NCBI GenBank assembly: GCA_022827345.1
Contig: JAJDTB010000027.1
Coordinates: 186,001-250,000 of the forward strand
DNA: 64,000 bases
Direction of reading: 5' to 3'
Source of the DNA: Gemmatimonadota bacterium
Lineage (GTDB): Bacteria > Gemmatimonadota > Gemmatimonadetes > Longimicrobiales > Gaopeijiaceae
How positions within the stretch are numbered: the first letter of the stretch is position 1; each line of letters opens with the position of its first letter. The position numbers and the translations under genes were made by a program. Below are positions 1 to 7,864 of this stretch, one piece after another. The notes under the pieces are model-generated. The model had not been told where the DNA came from. It saw only the letters and a program-made list of their open reading frames with translations, and did no database searches.

Positions 1-1
1 C

Positions 2-457
2 CTCCTGAAGGCCGGCATGCACTACGCCGTCTGGTACCCGGGCAGGTGGCTGGGCTGGGGCCGGTGGCCGCGCTACGCCGAGTTCGGGGTGCTGGCGCGG
101 CACATGCGCTACGCGGACCGGAAGTCGCGAAGACTGGCACGGGCAATCTTCCACGCCATGCTCCGCTTCGGCCCGAAACTCGAGCAGCGGCAGGCGCTCC
201 TTGCAAGGTTCGTCGACATCGGCGCCGACCTGTTCGTGATTTCGGCCTCCTGCGTGCGCGCCATGAAGCTCCAGAGGGAGGGACCCGGCGACCGCTCCCC
301 CAACGAGCTCGCCGACGCGGCGTGCGCGCTGGCACGTCGCCGCATCGACGCGCGGTTCCGGGCCGTCCGACGAAACGACGATTCGCAGATGTACCGCGTG
401 GCCCGCCGTGCCATGGCCGACCGCTACGAATGGCTCGAGGAAGGCATCTGCGACTGA
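2..457 (+). CDS. Acyl-CoA dehydrogenase-like protein, C-terminal fragment (5' end outside window)
   Basis: The reading frame is open from the window edge, so the gene begins upstream; the first ATG at 17 is probably internal. About 151 residues are visible. The segments ARAIFHAMLRFGPKLEQRQ and LARFVDIGADLFVISAS resemble the C-terminal helical part of large acyl-CoA dehydrogenases of the FadE/VLCAD type, where helices pack for dimerisation and FAD contact. No active-site base or FAD motif lies in the visible part, so the assignment rests on the C-terminal pattern only. The stop codon directly abuts the ATG of the heme A synthase gene, which suggests cotranscription. Another all-helical C-terminal domain is possible. 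Confidence 0.5.
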   Translation, partial: LLKAGMHYAVWYPGRWLGWGRWPRYAEFGVLARHMRYADRKSRRLARAIFHAMLRFGPKLEQRQALLARFVDIGADLFVISASCVRAMKLQREGPGDRSPNELADAACALARRRIDARFRAVRRNDDSQMYRVARRAMADRYEWLEEGICD

Positions 458-1333
458 ATGGCGCGATCCCTCCTCCTGTTCGTTCTCGTCTGGACCCTCG
501 CGCTGCTGCTCCTTGGCAGCGTGGTGCACGCTACCGAGTCCAGCCTCGCCTGCCCCGACTGGCCCACCTGCTTCGGCACGATGATGCCGGAAATGACCGG
601 CGGCGTCTTCTGGGAACACCTGCACAGGCTTTGGGCCGGCGCCCTGGTGCTCCTGTTCGCGGTCACCGTGGTCGTCCTGCGCCGCACCCTGCCCGAACGG
701 GGCGACCTGCTGCGCATGGGGATCGCGGGGCTGATCCTGCTGCTGATCCAGTCGGTCCTGGGCGGCCTGACGGTCATCTACCGCCTGCCCGATGCCATCT
801 CCACCTCGCACCTGGCGCTCGCCTTCGGCTTTCTGGCGCTCGTCACCGTCATGCTGGTTCGTACGCGACCCCCGGGCGGTGATGCCGCCCCCGAAATCGA
901 CCCTCTGGCGCGGCGGGCCGGCATTTGGGGGACGGCGCTGGTCTTCACCCAGTCCCTGGTCGGCGCGCTGGTGCGCCACACCGATTCCGGAATGGCCTGC
1001 CCGGACGTACCCCTCTGCCTCGGCAGGATCATCCCGCCCCTCGAGTACCCGACGGTGCAGCTCCACTTCCTGCACCGCGCCCTGGGCGTGCTCGTCGCGG
1101 TGGTTCTGCTGCGCCATGCGTGGCTGATCCTGGCACGCTCCCGCGACCGGGTCGCGCGCCGGCTGGCGGCCGGCCTGGGAGCGGGCGTCATCGCCCAGGT
1201 GCTGCTCGGCTACCTCTCCGTCGCCTACCGGCTCGCCCCCCCGTACGTCTCGACGCACACGCTCCTCGCCGCGGCCCTGCTCTCCATGGCCGTTGCGATG
1301 GCGGCGCGCAGGCCGCACCCCGTCCCGGCATGA
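458..1333 (+). CDS. ctaA: Heme A synthase (COX15/CtaA family)
   Basis: This integral membrane enzyme oxidises the C8 methyl of heme O to the formyl group of heme A, the cofactor of aa3-type terminal oxidases. The 291-residue protein has about eight hydrophobic segments and two similar halves, as in the family. Conserved heme-ligand histidines are visible in EHLHRLWAG, TSHLALAF, QLHFLHRALG and STHTLLA. Each half has a paired-cysteine loop (ACPDWPTC near residue 32 and ACPDVPLC in the second half), as in B. subtilis CtaA. It starts immediately after the preceding stop and overlaps the next gene by ATGA. This implies that the cell makes a heme-A cytochrome oxidase, although none is in the window. 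Confidence 0.93.
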   Translation: MARSLLLFVLVWTLALLLLGSVVHATESSLACPDWPTCFGTMMPEMTGGVFWEHLHRLWAGALVLLFAVTVVVLRRTLPERGDLLRMGIAGLILLLIQSVLGGLTVIYRLPDAISTSHLALAFGFLALVTVMLVRTRPPGGDAAPEIDPLARRAGIWGTALVFTQSLVGALVRHTDSGMACPDVPLCLGRIIPPLEYPTVQLHFLHRALGVLVAVVLLRHAWLILARSRDRVARRLAAGLGAGVIAQVLLGYLSVAYRLAPPYVSTHTLLAAALLSMAVAMAARRPHPVPA

Positions 1334-1761
1334 GCGCCGAGTCCGTCGCCGACACGCTCGCCGCGGTCAACGCCGCCCTCAACTTCACCAGCGCCGCGCT
1401 GCTGGTGGCCGGCTTCCGCTTCATCAGGCGCGGCAGGATCCGGGAGCACCGGCGATGCATGCTCGGTGCCGTTACAGCCGGCGCAACCTTCCTGGTCCTC
1501 TACGTCACGCGGTTTTCCCTCACGGGCACGCACGAGTTCCCGGGCCCGGAAGCCGTGCGACCCGTCTACCTGGCCATCCTGTTCAGCCACATGATCCTTG
1601 CCATCATCGTGGTGCCGCTGGTCATCCGGCTGCTCGTGCTGGCCCGGCGGGAACGTTTCAGGGAGCACCGGCGCCTGGCGCGCTGGACCTTCCCCATCTG
1701 GCTCTACACCTCGGTGACGGGGCTGGTCGTCTACCTGATGCTCTACCGGATGTACGGCTGA
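1330..1761 (+). CDS. DUF420 membrane protein, probable cytochrome oxidase assembly factor
   Basis: The protein has 143 residues and four hydrophobic segments, the usual size and topology of DUF420 (related to CtaM/YozB). It carries histidines near membrane ends (SHMILA, REHRR twice) as the family does. DUF420 genes commonly sit with ctaA, ctaB and cytochrome oxidase genes, and the B. subtilis member is needed for oxidase function. Its start codon overlaps the ctaA stop (ATGA), so the two are translationally coupled. I chose this ATG because the upstream extension of the frame is arginine/proline-rich shadow sequence inside ctaA. Confidence 0.85.
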   Translation: MSAESVADTLAAVNAALNFTSAALLVAGFRFIRRGRIREHRRCMLGAVTAGATFLVLYVTRFSLTGTHEFPGPEAVRPVYLAILFSHMILAIIVVPLVIRLLVLARRERFREHRRLARWTFPIWLYTSVTGLVVYLMLYRMYG

Positions 1762-1796
1762 AGAGCCCCGCTGCCGGCGGGATTATCAACTGGCGC

Positions 1797-2402
1797 TTAA
1801 CGCAATTCAGCGGCCCAGCGGCAGGTCCGGTCTCCCCGTGTCTCGCACTGCTGCTTGGCCACCACGGCTTCCCGTCCCGCGCTGTCGTGGAGAACGCGCT
1901 GGCAGAACCCGGTGATGATCTCGCAGGCATCTCCGTTCCGGTCGACCTGGACAAGTGGAGAAGCGGACATCTCGAACACGAAGGATCCGGACATGAATCC
2001 GCCAAAGCGGCGGCCGAAGAGCTTCCGCAGCGCGCGCCGCATGCGTCGCCTGGCGATCTGGAGACGAATGACCCGGGGCAACCAGCGCGTAACCCGCCGC
2101 ACCTTGGTGCCTGCCAGGCGCGAGCCCATGGCGAAGAAGATCTCCGCCGCGTCCGGACGCTTCATGACGAGGCGGAGAAAATCCCCGAATTCCTTGCTTG
2201 AAAGCCGTCGGCCCTGGCGAGCGTGGTCGCGATAGAGGTCGATCTGACGACCGACAACCGCGCTCAGTCCCAAACGGCGGGGCATCGTCAGCCGGACATC
2301 CTCATCCTTCAGCCGTTCGGCCGGAAGGTCGGTGTCCCGCATTGCCTCGAGGAGGGCAAGGGCCACCTCGGCTGAGATCTGGCGCTTTTCTGATTCGCTC
2401 AA
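1797..2402 (-). CDS. Unknown protein with C-terminal V4R-like domain
   Basis: A protein of about 201 residues. The last 50 residues contain DACEIITGFCQRVL and KQQCETRGDRTCRW. This cysteine pattern ending in C-x6-C is typical of V4R (4-vinyl reductase) small-molecule-binding domains. The middle is very basic and helical. No known enzyme is identified. I place the start at a TTG (2402) preceded by GGAG at good spacing; the frame continues upstream to a GTG at 2507, so the N-terminus is uncertain. It converges with the DUF420 gene; the 35 bases between them hold only a weak GC hairpin. The function is unknown; the family name fits the cysteine pattern only. Confidence 0.5.
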   Translation of the reverse strand: MSESEKRQISAEVALALLEAMRDTDLPAERLKDEDVRLTMPRRLGLSAVVGRQIDLYRDHARQGRRLSSKEFGDFLRLVMKRPDAAEIFFAMGSRLAGTKVRRVTRWLPRVIRLQIARRRMRRALRKLFGRRFGGFMSGSFVFEMSASPLVQVDRNGDACEIITGFCQRVLHDSAGREAVVAKQQCETRGDRTCRWAAELR

Positions 2403-2692
2403 TTCACTCCGTCCCCGGTGTTGCCGTTCAGACAGCCCGTCCGTTCGCCAATCAATTGAAAGATGCACAATGGTGACGGACGTGCGACCCACCGCGCCCG
2501 TGGACACGTTCTCGCCAGGTCAGCAACGCAAATCTCGCTACGGAATGCCTCGCCGTGCAAATCGGGTCCGTGAGCACCGGGTGGGGGCCGGGACCGCGCG
2601 CGACGGGCGTGACATTGGCCCCGGGCACCCGCTCGTCTAAGTTGGGGTCTGAAGTACGACCCCATCCCGCCCCCCTTACTGCAGGCCGCCCC

Positions 2693-3808
2693 TTGAAGCG
2701 TCATCCCGTCTTCGATCCTCCGGAATACCAGTCGTGGAAGGCGGATCCTCAGTTCGTGCACAATTACCGGGCCCGCATCGCCGGCGATCCAGAGCGGGCG
2801 GCCCGCGTCGGCGGATTGCGACGCGACTCGCTGCTCGGCCTGTACCGCGATCTGCTGCTGACCAGGCTGCAGGATACCGGCCTCAAACGCTGGGTTCGCC
2901 AGGGCGTGATCAGCAAGGCGTGGCTCGGGGTCGGCGAAGAGGCGGTCACGGTCGGATGCGTGGGCGCCCTGGACCGGGAGCGGGACGTGGTGATCCCCAT
3001 GATCCGCAACGCCGGGGCAGGTCACATGATGGGACTCCCGCTGGAGCAGGGGTTCACATGCTATCTCGGCACTGCGGACAGCCCCTCCGGCGGGAGGGAC
3101 TTCCACTACGGCAACATCGAGCAGGGCGTCATCCAGCCTGTCAGTCACATGGGGACGAGCCTGCCGGTGGCTGCGGGGGTCGCGCTCGCTTTCAAGAACC
3201 GCGGCGAGGCGCGGGTTGCGTTGACGTGGACGGGCGACGGAGCCATCCGCACCGCCGCATTTCACGAAGGAATGGTCTTCGCATCGCGCCTTGGCGCGCC
3301 GCTCATCGCGGTGATCCAGAACAACCAGGTCGCGCTCGGCACCCGGGTGGACCAGCACGGGGCCGCGAAGCCGGAGGACATGCCGGCCGCCTACGGCATC
3401 GAGCCCCTGATGTGCGACGGCAACAACGTTCTCGACGTCTACGCCGCCGCCGCGACCGCACGCGACCGGTGTGTCGACGGCAACGGCCCCGCCGTGATCG
3501 TGGCCGAGACCTTCCGCATGGGCGGGCACGCCACGCACGACGAGCGCGAAGCCCGCGACACCTTCTCGCCGGAATTGTTTGCGCACTGGGGGCGCCGCGA
3601 TCCGATCGGGCTCTTCGAGGCCTGGTTGCTGGAAGAGGGCGTGCCCGAGGGGGCGATCCAGGAGGTGGAGGCCGCGGCGGAGCGAGCCGTGGCCGAAGCC
3701 GCGGACCGGGCCCTGGCGTCCCGCGACCTCCTCCCCGAGCCGCGGACGGCCCTCTTCGAAGGAATCTCCGAGGGAGGCGTGCTACACGGATTGGCCCACC
3801 GGCTTTAG
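2693..3808 (+). CDS. Thiamine-diphosphate-dependent 2-oxo acid dehydrogenase E1 component, alpha subunit
   Basis: This is the decarboxylating E1-alpha of a pyruvate or branched-chain 2-oxo acid dehydrogenase complex. The ThDP-binding motif is present as GDGAIRTAAFHEG followed 18 residues later by QNNQ. The phosphorylation-loop region FRMGGHATHDEREARD is typical of the family. About 371 residues from the TTG at 2693; the frame is open up to an ATG at 2555, but that extension is proline/glycine-rich and poorly protein-like. In other genomes E1-alpha is usually followed by E1-beta and E2; here the next gene is an unrelated coiled-coil protein, so this is an orphan alpha subunit. The branched-chain type is slightly favoured, but the substrate cannot be decided. 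Confidence 0.85.
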   Translation: MKRHPVFDPPEYQSWKADPQFVHNYRARIAGDPERAARVGGLRRDSLLGLYRDLLLTRLQDTGLKRWVRQGVISKAWLGVGEEAVTVGCVGALDRERDVVIPMIRNAGAGHMMGLPLEQGFTCYLGTADSPSGGRDFHYGNIEQGVIQPVSHMGTSLPVAAGVALAFKNRGEARVALTWTGDGAIRTAAFHEGMVFASRLGAPLIAVIQNNQVALGTRVDQHGAAKPEDMPAAYGIEPLMCDGNNVLDVYAAAATARDRCVDGNGPAVIVAETFRMGGHATHDEREARDTFSPELFAHWGRRDPIGLFEAWLLEEGVPEGAIQEVEAAAERAVAEAADRALASRDLLPEPRTALFEGISEGGVLHGLAHRL

Positions 3809-3811
3809 GAT
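3806..3811 (+). promoter_or_regulatory. Possible -10 element for a leaderless transcript
   Basis: TAGGAT lies seven bases before the ATG at 3819, overlapping the TAG stop of the E1-alpha gene. With a normal -10 to +1 distance, transcription would begin at the start codon. No Shine-Dalgarno sequence precedes this ATG, which fits leaderless translation. No convincing -35 is visible. Confidence 0.35.
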
Positions 3812-3818
3812 TATTGCC

Positions 3819-4469
3819 ATGTTCGAGAACCTGCGCCGGGCCTTTCGCGAGGCCGTAGACAACTTCAACCGCGAGCTTGAGCGCGACGCCGTGCCGGAAG
3901 CGATGGACGGACTCCTGCAGGGGATGGAGCGCGAGACCGTCGCTGCCAGGGCGGAGGTGGCGGCTTTGAAGGAGGAGCTGGGCCGCGCGCGCAAACGCGC
4001 CGCCACGGAGCAGCGCGAGGCGGAGGTATGTCGCCGCCGGGAGGAGCTCGCCCGCGGGATCGGCGACTCGGAGACCGCGGATATCGCAGCCAGCTTCGGC
4101 GAGAAGCACGAGGCGCGCTGGCGCGTGCTGAGCGAGAAGAGCAAGGCGATCGAAGCCGAGTTGCGCCTCCGCGAAACCGAGTACGAGCAGATGTTGGAAC
4201 AGGTGCGCGAAGCCCGCGCGAGCAGGAGCTCGCTCAAGGCGACTGCGGGCCGAACGCGCGCCAGAGAGTCCGTCCAGGGGACAGACGACCTCTTTGGCGA
4301 GCTGGACCGAATGGCGGAGAAGATCGACGGGACCGAAGGCGCCGGACGGAGCGAAGGCGCCCCCTTCGACGACGGCCGCGAGTTTGACGAGGAACTGGGC
4401 AGGTCGAGGAGAGAGGAAGCGATCAACGCCCGCCTGGAGGAGTTGAAGCGGCGCATGGGAAGGCGGTAG
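3819..4469 (+). CDS. Coiled-coil protein, PspA/IM30-like in layout
   Basis: A 216-residue, highly charged protein, almost all predicted helix. Residues 1-140 form long Glu/Arg/Ala-rich heptads (for example AEVAALKEELGRARKRA), followed by a low-complexity acidic linker and a last helix (EAINARLEELKRRMGRR). PspA/IM30 proteins have a similar size and an N-terminal amphipathic helix (here MFENLRRAFREAVDNF) that binds membranes. I see no signature strong enough to assert membership. The next gene encodes a small GlsB/YeaQ-like membrane protein ten bases downstream, which is consistent with an envelope-related pair. It lacks an SD and may be leaderless. Confidence 0.6.
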   Translation: MFENLRRAFREAVDNFNRELERDAVPEAMDGLLQGMERETVAARAEVAALKEELGRARKRAATEQREAEVCRRREELARGIGDSETADIAASFGEKHEARWRVLSEKSKAIEAELRLRETEYEQMLEQVREARASRSSLKATAGRTRARESVQGTDDLFGELDRMAEKIDGTEGAGRSEGAPFDDGREFDEELGRSRREEAINARLEELKRRMGRR

Positions 4470-4472
4470 ATT
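4467..4472 (+). promoter_or_regulatory. Possible -10 element for a leaderless transcript
   Basis: TAGATT ends six bases before the ATG at 4479 and coincides with the TAG stop of the coiled-coil gene. It has the same arrangement as at 3806-3811. There is no clear SD and no clear -35. Confidence 0.3.
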
Positions 4473-4478
4473 GGGGCC

Positions 4479-4757
4479 ATGGAAAACTGGATCGGTGTTG
4501 GTATCTGGATTGTGATGGGCGGGGTCATCGGCCTCGGCATGAAGGTGGTCGTCAAGCGGCCCGATACGACCCCCGGGCACTCGCGGATTCTGTTTATCCT
4601 CGGGGCTTTCGGGGCAGTCGTCGGAGGCATGCTGGGGGTCGGGATCCTTGAGTTCGACCACCCGGTCGCCCTAAGTCCCGGAGGAATGGCGGGCGCCGTG
4701 GCCCTCGCCGCGCTGATGTCGTGGCTCTATCGCTGGGGGATCAAGGGCCTGACCTGA
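4479..4757 (+). CDS. Small membrane protein, GlsB/YeaQ/YmgE-like
   Basis: A 92-residue protein with three hydrophobic segments separated by short loops and many glycines (GVGIWIVMGGVIGLGM, LGAFGAVVGGMLGVG, AVALAALMSWLY). Size, spacing and the GxxxG-rich first and second helices fit the GlsB/YeaQ/YmgE 'transglycosylase-associated' family. Those members are small stress-linked inner-membrane proteins of uncertain biochemical role; the family name does not imply enzyme activity. It follows the coiled-coil gene by nine bases and the M20 peptidase starts 14 bases after it, so the three may be one unit. Confidence 0.7.
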   Translation: MENWIGVGIWIVMGGVIGLGMKVVVKRPDTTPGHSRILFILGAFGAVVGGMLGVGILEFDHPVALSPGGMAGAVALAALMSWLYRWGIKGLT

Positions 4758-4771
4758 GCCCGCCGACGATC

Positions 4772-6151
4772 ATGTCCACCGCTGGCAGCGACCCCCTGGG
4801 CTTCGCCCGCGCCGAGCGCGCCAGGTTCTACGCTGAACTCGACGAATTCCTCCGCATTCCCTCGGTGTCCGCCAAGTCCGACCACGATGCCGACACCGGG
4901 CGCGCCGCCGAGTGGGTGCGGGCGCAGCTGGCCGGGGCCGGCTTGGAAGCGGAAACCTTCGCCACACCCGGACACCCGGTCGTAGTAGGCGAATGGCGGG
5001 GAGCCGGCCCGGACGCCCCGACGGTGCTCATCTACGGCCACTACGACGTTCAGCCGCCCGAGCCGCTGGAGCTGTGGGATTCGCCTCCCTTCGAACCCGA
5101 CGTCAGGGACGGACGCATTTACGCCCGGGGTTCCGCGGACGACAAGGGTCAGCTCTTCCTGCACATCAAGGCGCTCGAAGCGCACCTCACGACGCGGGGC
5201 CGTCTGCCGGTGAACGTGATCGTGCTGGCCGAAGGCGAGGAAGAGGTAGGCTCGCCCAACCTCGTACCGTTCGTCATTGAGCACAGGGAAAGACTGGCCG
5301 CCGACACGGTCGTCATCTCCGATTCGGCGATGTTCGCGCCCGGCCTGCCGTCGCTCCTCTTCTCGCTCCGTGGCCTGGCCTACTTCGAGATCCACGCGAC
5401 CGGACCGTCGTCGGATCTGCATTCGGGCGCCTACGGCGGCGCGGTCCTCAACCCGGCCAACGCGCTGGCGAAGGTGATCGGCGGCCTGCACGACGACGAC
5501 GGCAGAATCACCATTCCCGGCTTCTACGACGACATCATCGAGCCGTCGCCCGAGACGCTGGCGGGCATCCGCGCACTCCCCTTCGACGCGGACGAGTACG
5601 CCCGCGAGGTCGGCGCGCGGGCGACGGGCGGCGAACGGGGCTACTCCGCGCTGGAGCGGCTGTGGACCCGCCCCTCCTGCGACGTCAACGGCATGCTCTC
5701 GGGCTACACCGGAGAAGGCGCCAAGACCGTGTTGCCCGGGAAGGCCATGGCCAAGGTGAGCTTCCGCCTGGTCCCGGGGCAGTCCCCCGAGCGCGTCCAC
5801 GAACTCTTCGAGAAGCACCTCGCGCAGGTGGCGCCTCCGGGCGTGCGCCTCGAGCTGGTCGAACTCCACGGCGGCCGCCCCTGGCGCGCGAGTCTGGACG
5901 GCCCCCTCTTCGACGCCGCGTCCAGGGCGCTGGAGAAGTCCTTCGGCACCCGGCCCGTGCTTGCCGGAGAGGGTGGAAGCATCCCCATCGTGGGCGAGTT
6001 CGAGGAGATCCTGGGCGCCAACTCCCTGCTGCTGGGGTTCGCTCTCCCCGGGGCCAACATGCATGCGCCGAACGAGTGGTTCGCCACCGACTGCTTCGAA
6101 CGCGGCATCGACACGCTCATCCACCTCTACGACGAGCTGGCCGGGGTCTAG
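4772..6151 (+). CDS. M20 family dipeptidase / metallo-carboxypeptidase
   Basis: A zinc exopeptidase of the M20 clan (carnosinase/dipeptidase type), 459 residues. Metal ligands and catalytic residues are visible: YGHYDVQP (first His and Asp), GSADDKGQ (bridging Asp), AEGEEEVGS (general-base Glu and metal Glu), ISDSAMF (Asp) and, near the C-terminus, MHAPNEW (last His). The dimerisation lid lies in the middle (HSGAYGGAVLNPANAL). It acts in the cytosol on short peptides; no signal peptide is seen. The ATG at 4772 is chosen because it gives the normal family N-terminus; upstream sequence in frame overlaps the preceding gene. It converges with trpE across a 39-bp dyad repeat. Confidence 0.93.
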   Translation: MSTAGSDPLGFARAERARFYAELDEFLRIPSVSAKSDHDADTGRAAEWVRAQLAGAGLEAETFATPGHPVVVGEWRGAGPDAPTVLIYGHYDVQPPEPLELWDSPPFEPDVRDGRIYARGSADDKGQLFLHIKALEAHLTTRGRLPVNVIVLAEGEEEVGSPNLVPFVIEHRERLAADTVVISDSAMFAPGLPSLLFSLRGLAYFEIHATGPSSDLHSGAYGGAVLNPANALAKVIGGLHDDDGRITIPGFYDDIIEPSPETLAGIRALPFDADEYAREVGARATGGERGYSALERLWTRPSCDVNGMLSGYTGEGAKTVLPGKAMAKVSFRLVPGQSPERVHELFEKHLAQVAPPGVRLELVELHGGRPWRASLDGPLFDAASRALEKSFGTRPVLAGEGGSIPIVGEFEEILGANSLLLGFALPGANMHAPNEWFATDCFERGIDTLIHLYDELAGV

Positions 6152-6242
6152 CCGCGGGCTGACAGCGGGCGCCCTCGCCCCTCCCGCCCCAGTCCTTCGC
6201 CCCCCGCCCTCTGCCGCCGGTTCCTCACCCTCGCTTTGGCAC

Positions 6243-6281
6243 TGTAATGTCAACATTACATTTTGTCATGTTGCCTTTACA
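6243..6281. repeat. 39-bp AT-rich double dyad, copy A
   Basis: On the minus strand it reads TGTAA-N8-TGACA, three bases, then TGTAA-N8-TTACA; the second unit has both half-sites perfect. The two 18-bp units begin 21 bp apart. It lies between the convergent M20 peptidase and trpE genes and covers the trpE stop codon. Related copies are at 30140 and 55931. It stands out as AT-rich in very GC-rich surroundings. Confidence 0.75.
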
Positions 6282-7771
6282 GATGTGGCCATGGCCGCCG
6301 CCCGCAGCAGAGCCCGCGCCTTGTTCATGGTCTCCTCGTATTCGGACTCCGGATCCGAGTCGGCGACGATGCCGGCCCCGGCCTGCACATGCGCGAACCC
6401 GTCCCGGACGATCATGGTCCGAATCGCGATCGCGGTATCCATTTGGCTTGCACCCCAACCCAGGTGCCCGACCGCCCCGGCGTACGGACCCCGCGCGGTG
6501 GGCTCGATCTCGTCGATAATCTCCATCGCGCGCACCTTCGGCGCCCCCGAAACGGTCCCCGCGGGGAAGCAGGCGCTCAGCACGTCCAGCGCGGTGAGCC
6601 CGTCGCGCACGTCCCCCTCGACCTGGCTGCAGAGGTGCATGACATGGGAGTAGAGCTCGACCTTCATCAATTCGGGCACCGTGACCGTGCCGTACCGCGA
6701 GACCCTGCCCACGTCATTCCTGCCCAGGTCGACCAGCATCCGGTGCTCGGCGAGCTCCTTCTCGTCGGCGGCCAGCTCCCTGGCCAACGCGCGATCCTCG
6801 GTGCGGGTGCGCCCCCGCTTCCTGGTGCCCGCGATGGGGCGCACCGTCACCACGCCGTCTTCGAGCCGAACGAGCACCTCGGGCGACGACCCGACGATGT
6901 TGAAGTCTCCGAAGTCGAGGTTGAACAGATAGGGCGACGGGTTGATCGTGCGCAGCGCGCGGTACAGCCGGAACGGCGACTCGTCGAAACGGGTGGAGAG
7001 CCGCTGGCTCAGCACGACCTGGAAGGCGTCGCCGGCGGCGATGTAGTCCAGCGCGCGCTCGACGCCTTCAATGAAGTCCTCCCGCTCGACGTTGCTGGTG
7101 TATTCGACTTCGGTGGCTGCGGCCGGCGCGAGGTCGAGCGGTTCGGGGGCCTCCCGGGAGCGCAGCCGGCCGACCGTGTCGTCGAGTCTGGCCACCGCGT
7201 CGCTGTAGAGCGCCGTCAGCTCGGCCCGCGAGGTCGCCTCGGAGGTGTTCACGGTCGTGATCGCCCTGGCGCGGCCGAGCAGGTTGTCCACCGCCACCAC
7301 CACGTCGGAGAACATGAACATGGACGTGGGCAGTCCCTGGTCGTCGGGAGGCCCGGCGCCCAGGCGTTCGATGCGGCGAACCAGGTCGTATCCGAAGTAC
7401 CCCACGGCGCCTCCCCAGAAGCGCGGCAGCCGCGGATCGGGCCTGGGCTCGGCATCCTTGAGCCGCGCGAGGAGGTCCGCCAGCGGATCGGCCACCCTCT
7501 TCGGGCGCCACCCCCGTCCGGGCTCCCAGATCGAGACCTCGTCGCCGTCCAGCATCCAGGCCATGCGGGGACGGCTTCCCAGGAAGCTGTAGCGCGCCCA
7601 CTGCTCACCGCCGACCACCGACTCGAGGAGGAAGCCGAAGGAGCCGTCCTTCAGCTTGTGATAGGCGGTTACGGCGGTGTCGGAATCGAAGAGCAACTCG
7701 CACCAGACCGGGATTCGAAGTCCCGGCCGGGCGCTGTCCAGAAACGATTCGAGGGAGGGTTTGACGTCCAA
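6266..7771 (-). CDS. trpE: Anthranilate synthase component I
   Basis: It converts chorismate (with ammonia or glutamine via TrpG) to anthranilate, the first step of tryptophan synthesis. 501 residues. The tryptophan feedback site is present near the N-terminus (GFLLESV, RYSFLGSRP). The chorismate-binding core has PSPYLFNLDFGDFNIVGSSP, PIAGTRKRG, LVDLGRNDVGRVS and GTVSGAPKVRAMEIIDE. The PIAGT motif, rather than the PIKGT seen in PabB, favours TrpE. I start at a TTG (7771) because the longer frame is not protein-like and homologues begin close to this point. No trpG or other trp gene is adjacent. The last codons lie inside the 39-bp dyad repeat. Confidence 0.93.
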   Translation of the reverse strand: MDVKPSLESFLDSARPGLRIPVWCELLFDSDTAVTAYHKLKDGSFGFLLESVVGGEQWARYSFLGSRPRMAWMLDGDEVSIWEPGRGWRPKRVADPLADLLARLKDAEPRPDPRLPRFWGGAVGYFGYDLVRRIERLGAGPPDDQGLPTSMFMFSDVVVAVDNLLGRARAITTVNTSEATSRAELTALYSDAVARLDDTVGRLRSREAPEPLDLAPAAATEVEYTSNVEREDFIEGVERALDYIAAGDAFQVVLSQRLSTRFDESPFRLYRALRTINPSPYLFNLDFGDFNIVGSSPEVLVRLEDGVVTVRPIAGTRKRGRTRTEDRALARELAADEKELAEHRMLVDLGRNDVGRVSRYGTVTVPELMKVELYSHVMHLCSQVEGDVRDGLTALDVLSACFPAGTVSGAPKVRAMEIIDEIEPTARGPYAGAVGHLGWGASQMDTAIAIRTMIVRDGFAHVQAGAGIVADSDPESEYEETMNKARALLRAAAMATSVKAT

Positions 7772-7820
7772 TTGGGTCGGGGCCGCGGCTGGGGGCTGCG
7801 CACGTCGTCGTGCCGGGGAA

Positions 7821-7828
7821 TGTATATT
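7821..7828. promoter_or_regulatory. AT-rich core of divergent trpE / DUF2723 promoter region
   Basis: TGTATATT in a 93-base gap between divergent genes gives a TATATT on the plus strand and TATACA on the minus strand. These are the only -10-like hexamers in the gap. I cannot place convincing -35 elements, so assignment to one or the other gene is open. Confidence 0.3.
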
Positions 7829-7864
7829 CGTGAGAACCAACCGCGCCCGAAAGCTATACGACTG

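Noticed and set aside
1767-1781. CCCGC/GCGGG hairpin between the DUF420 and V4R-like genes as a terminator
   Set aside because: Five base pairs only and no T-run; frequent by chance at this base composition.
6263-7864. N-terminal extension of the DUF2723 gene
   Set aside because: The extension is antisense to trpE; the real start is at 7865, where the protein becomes membrane-like.
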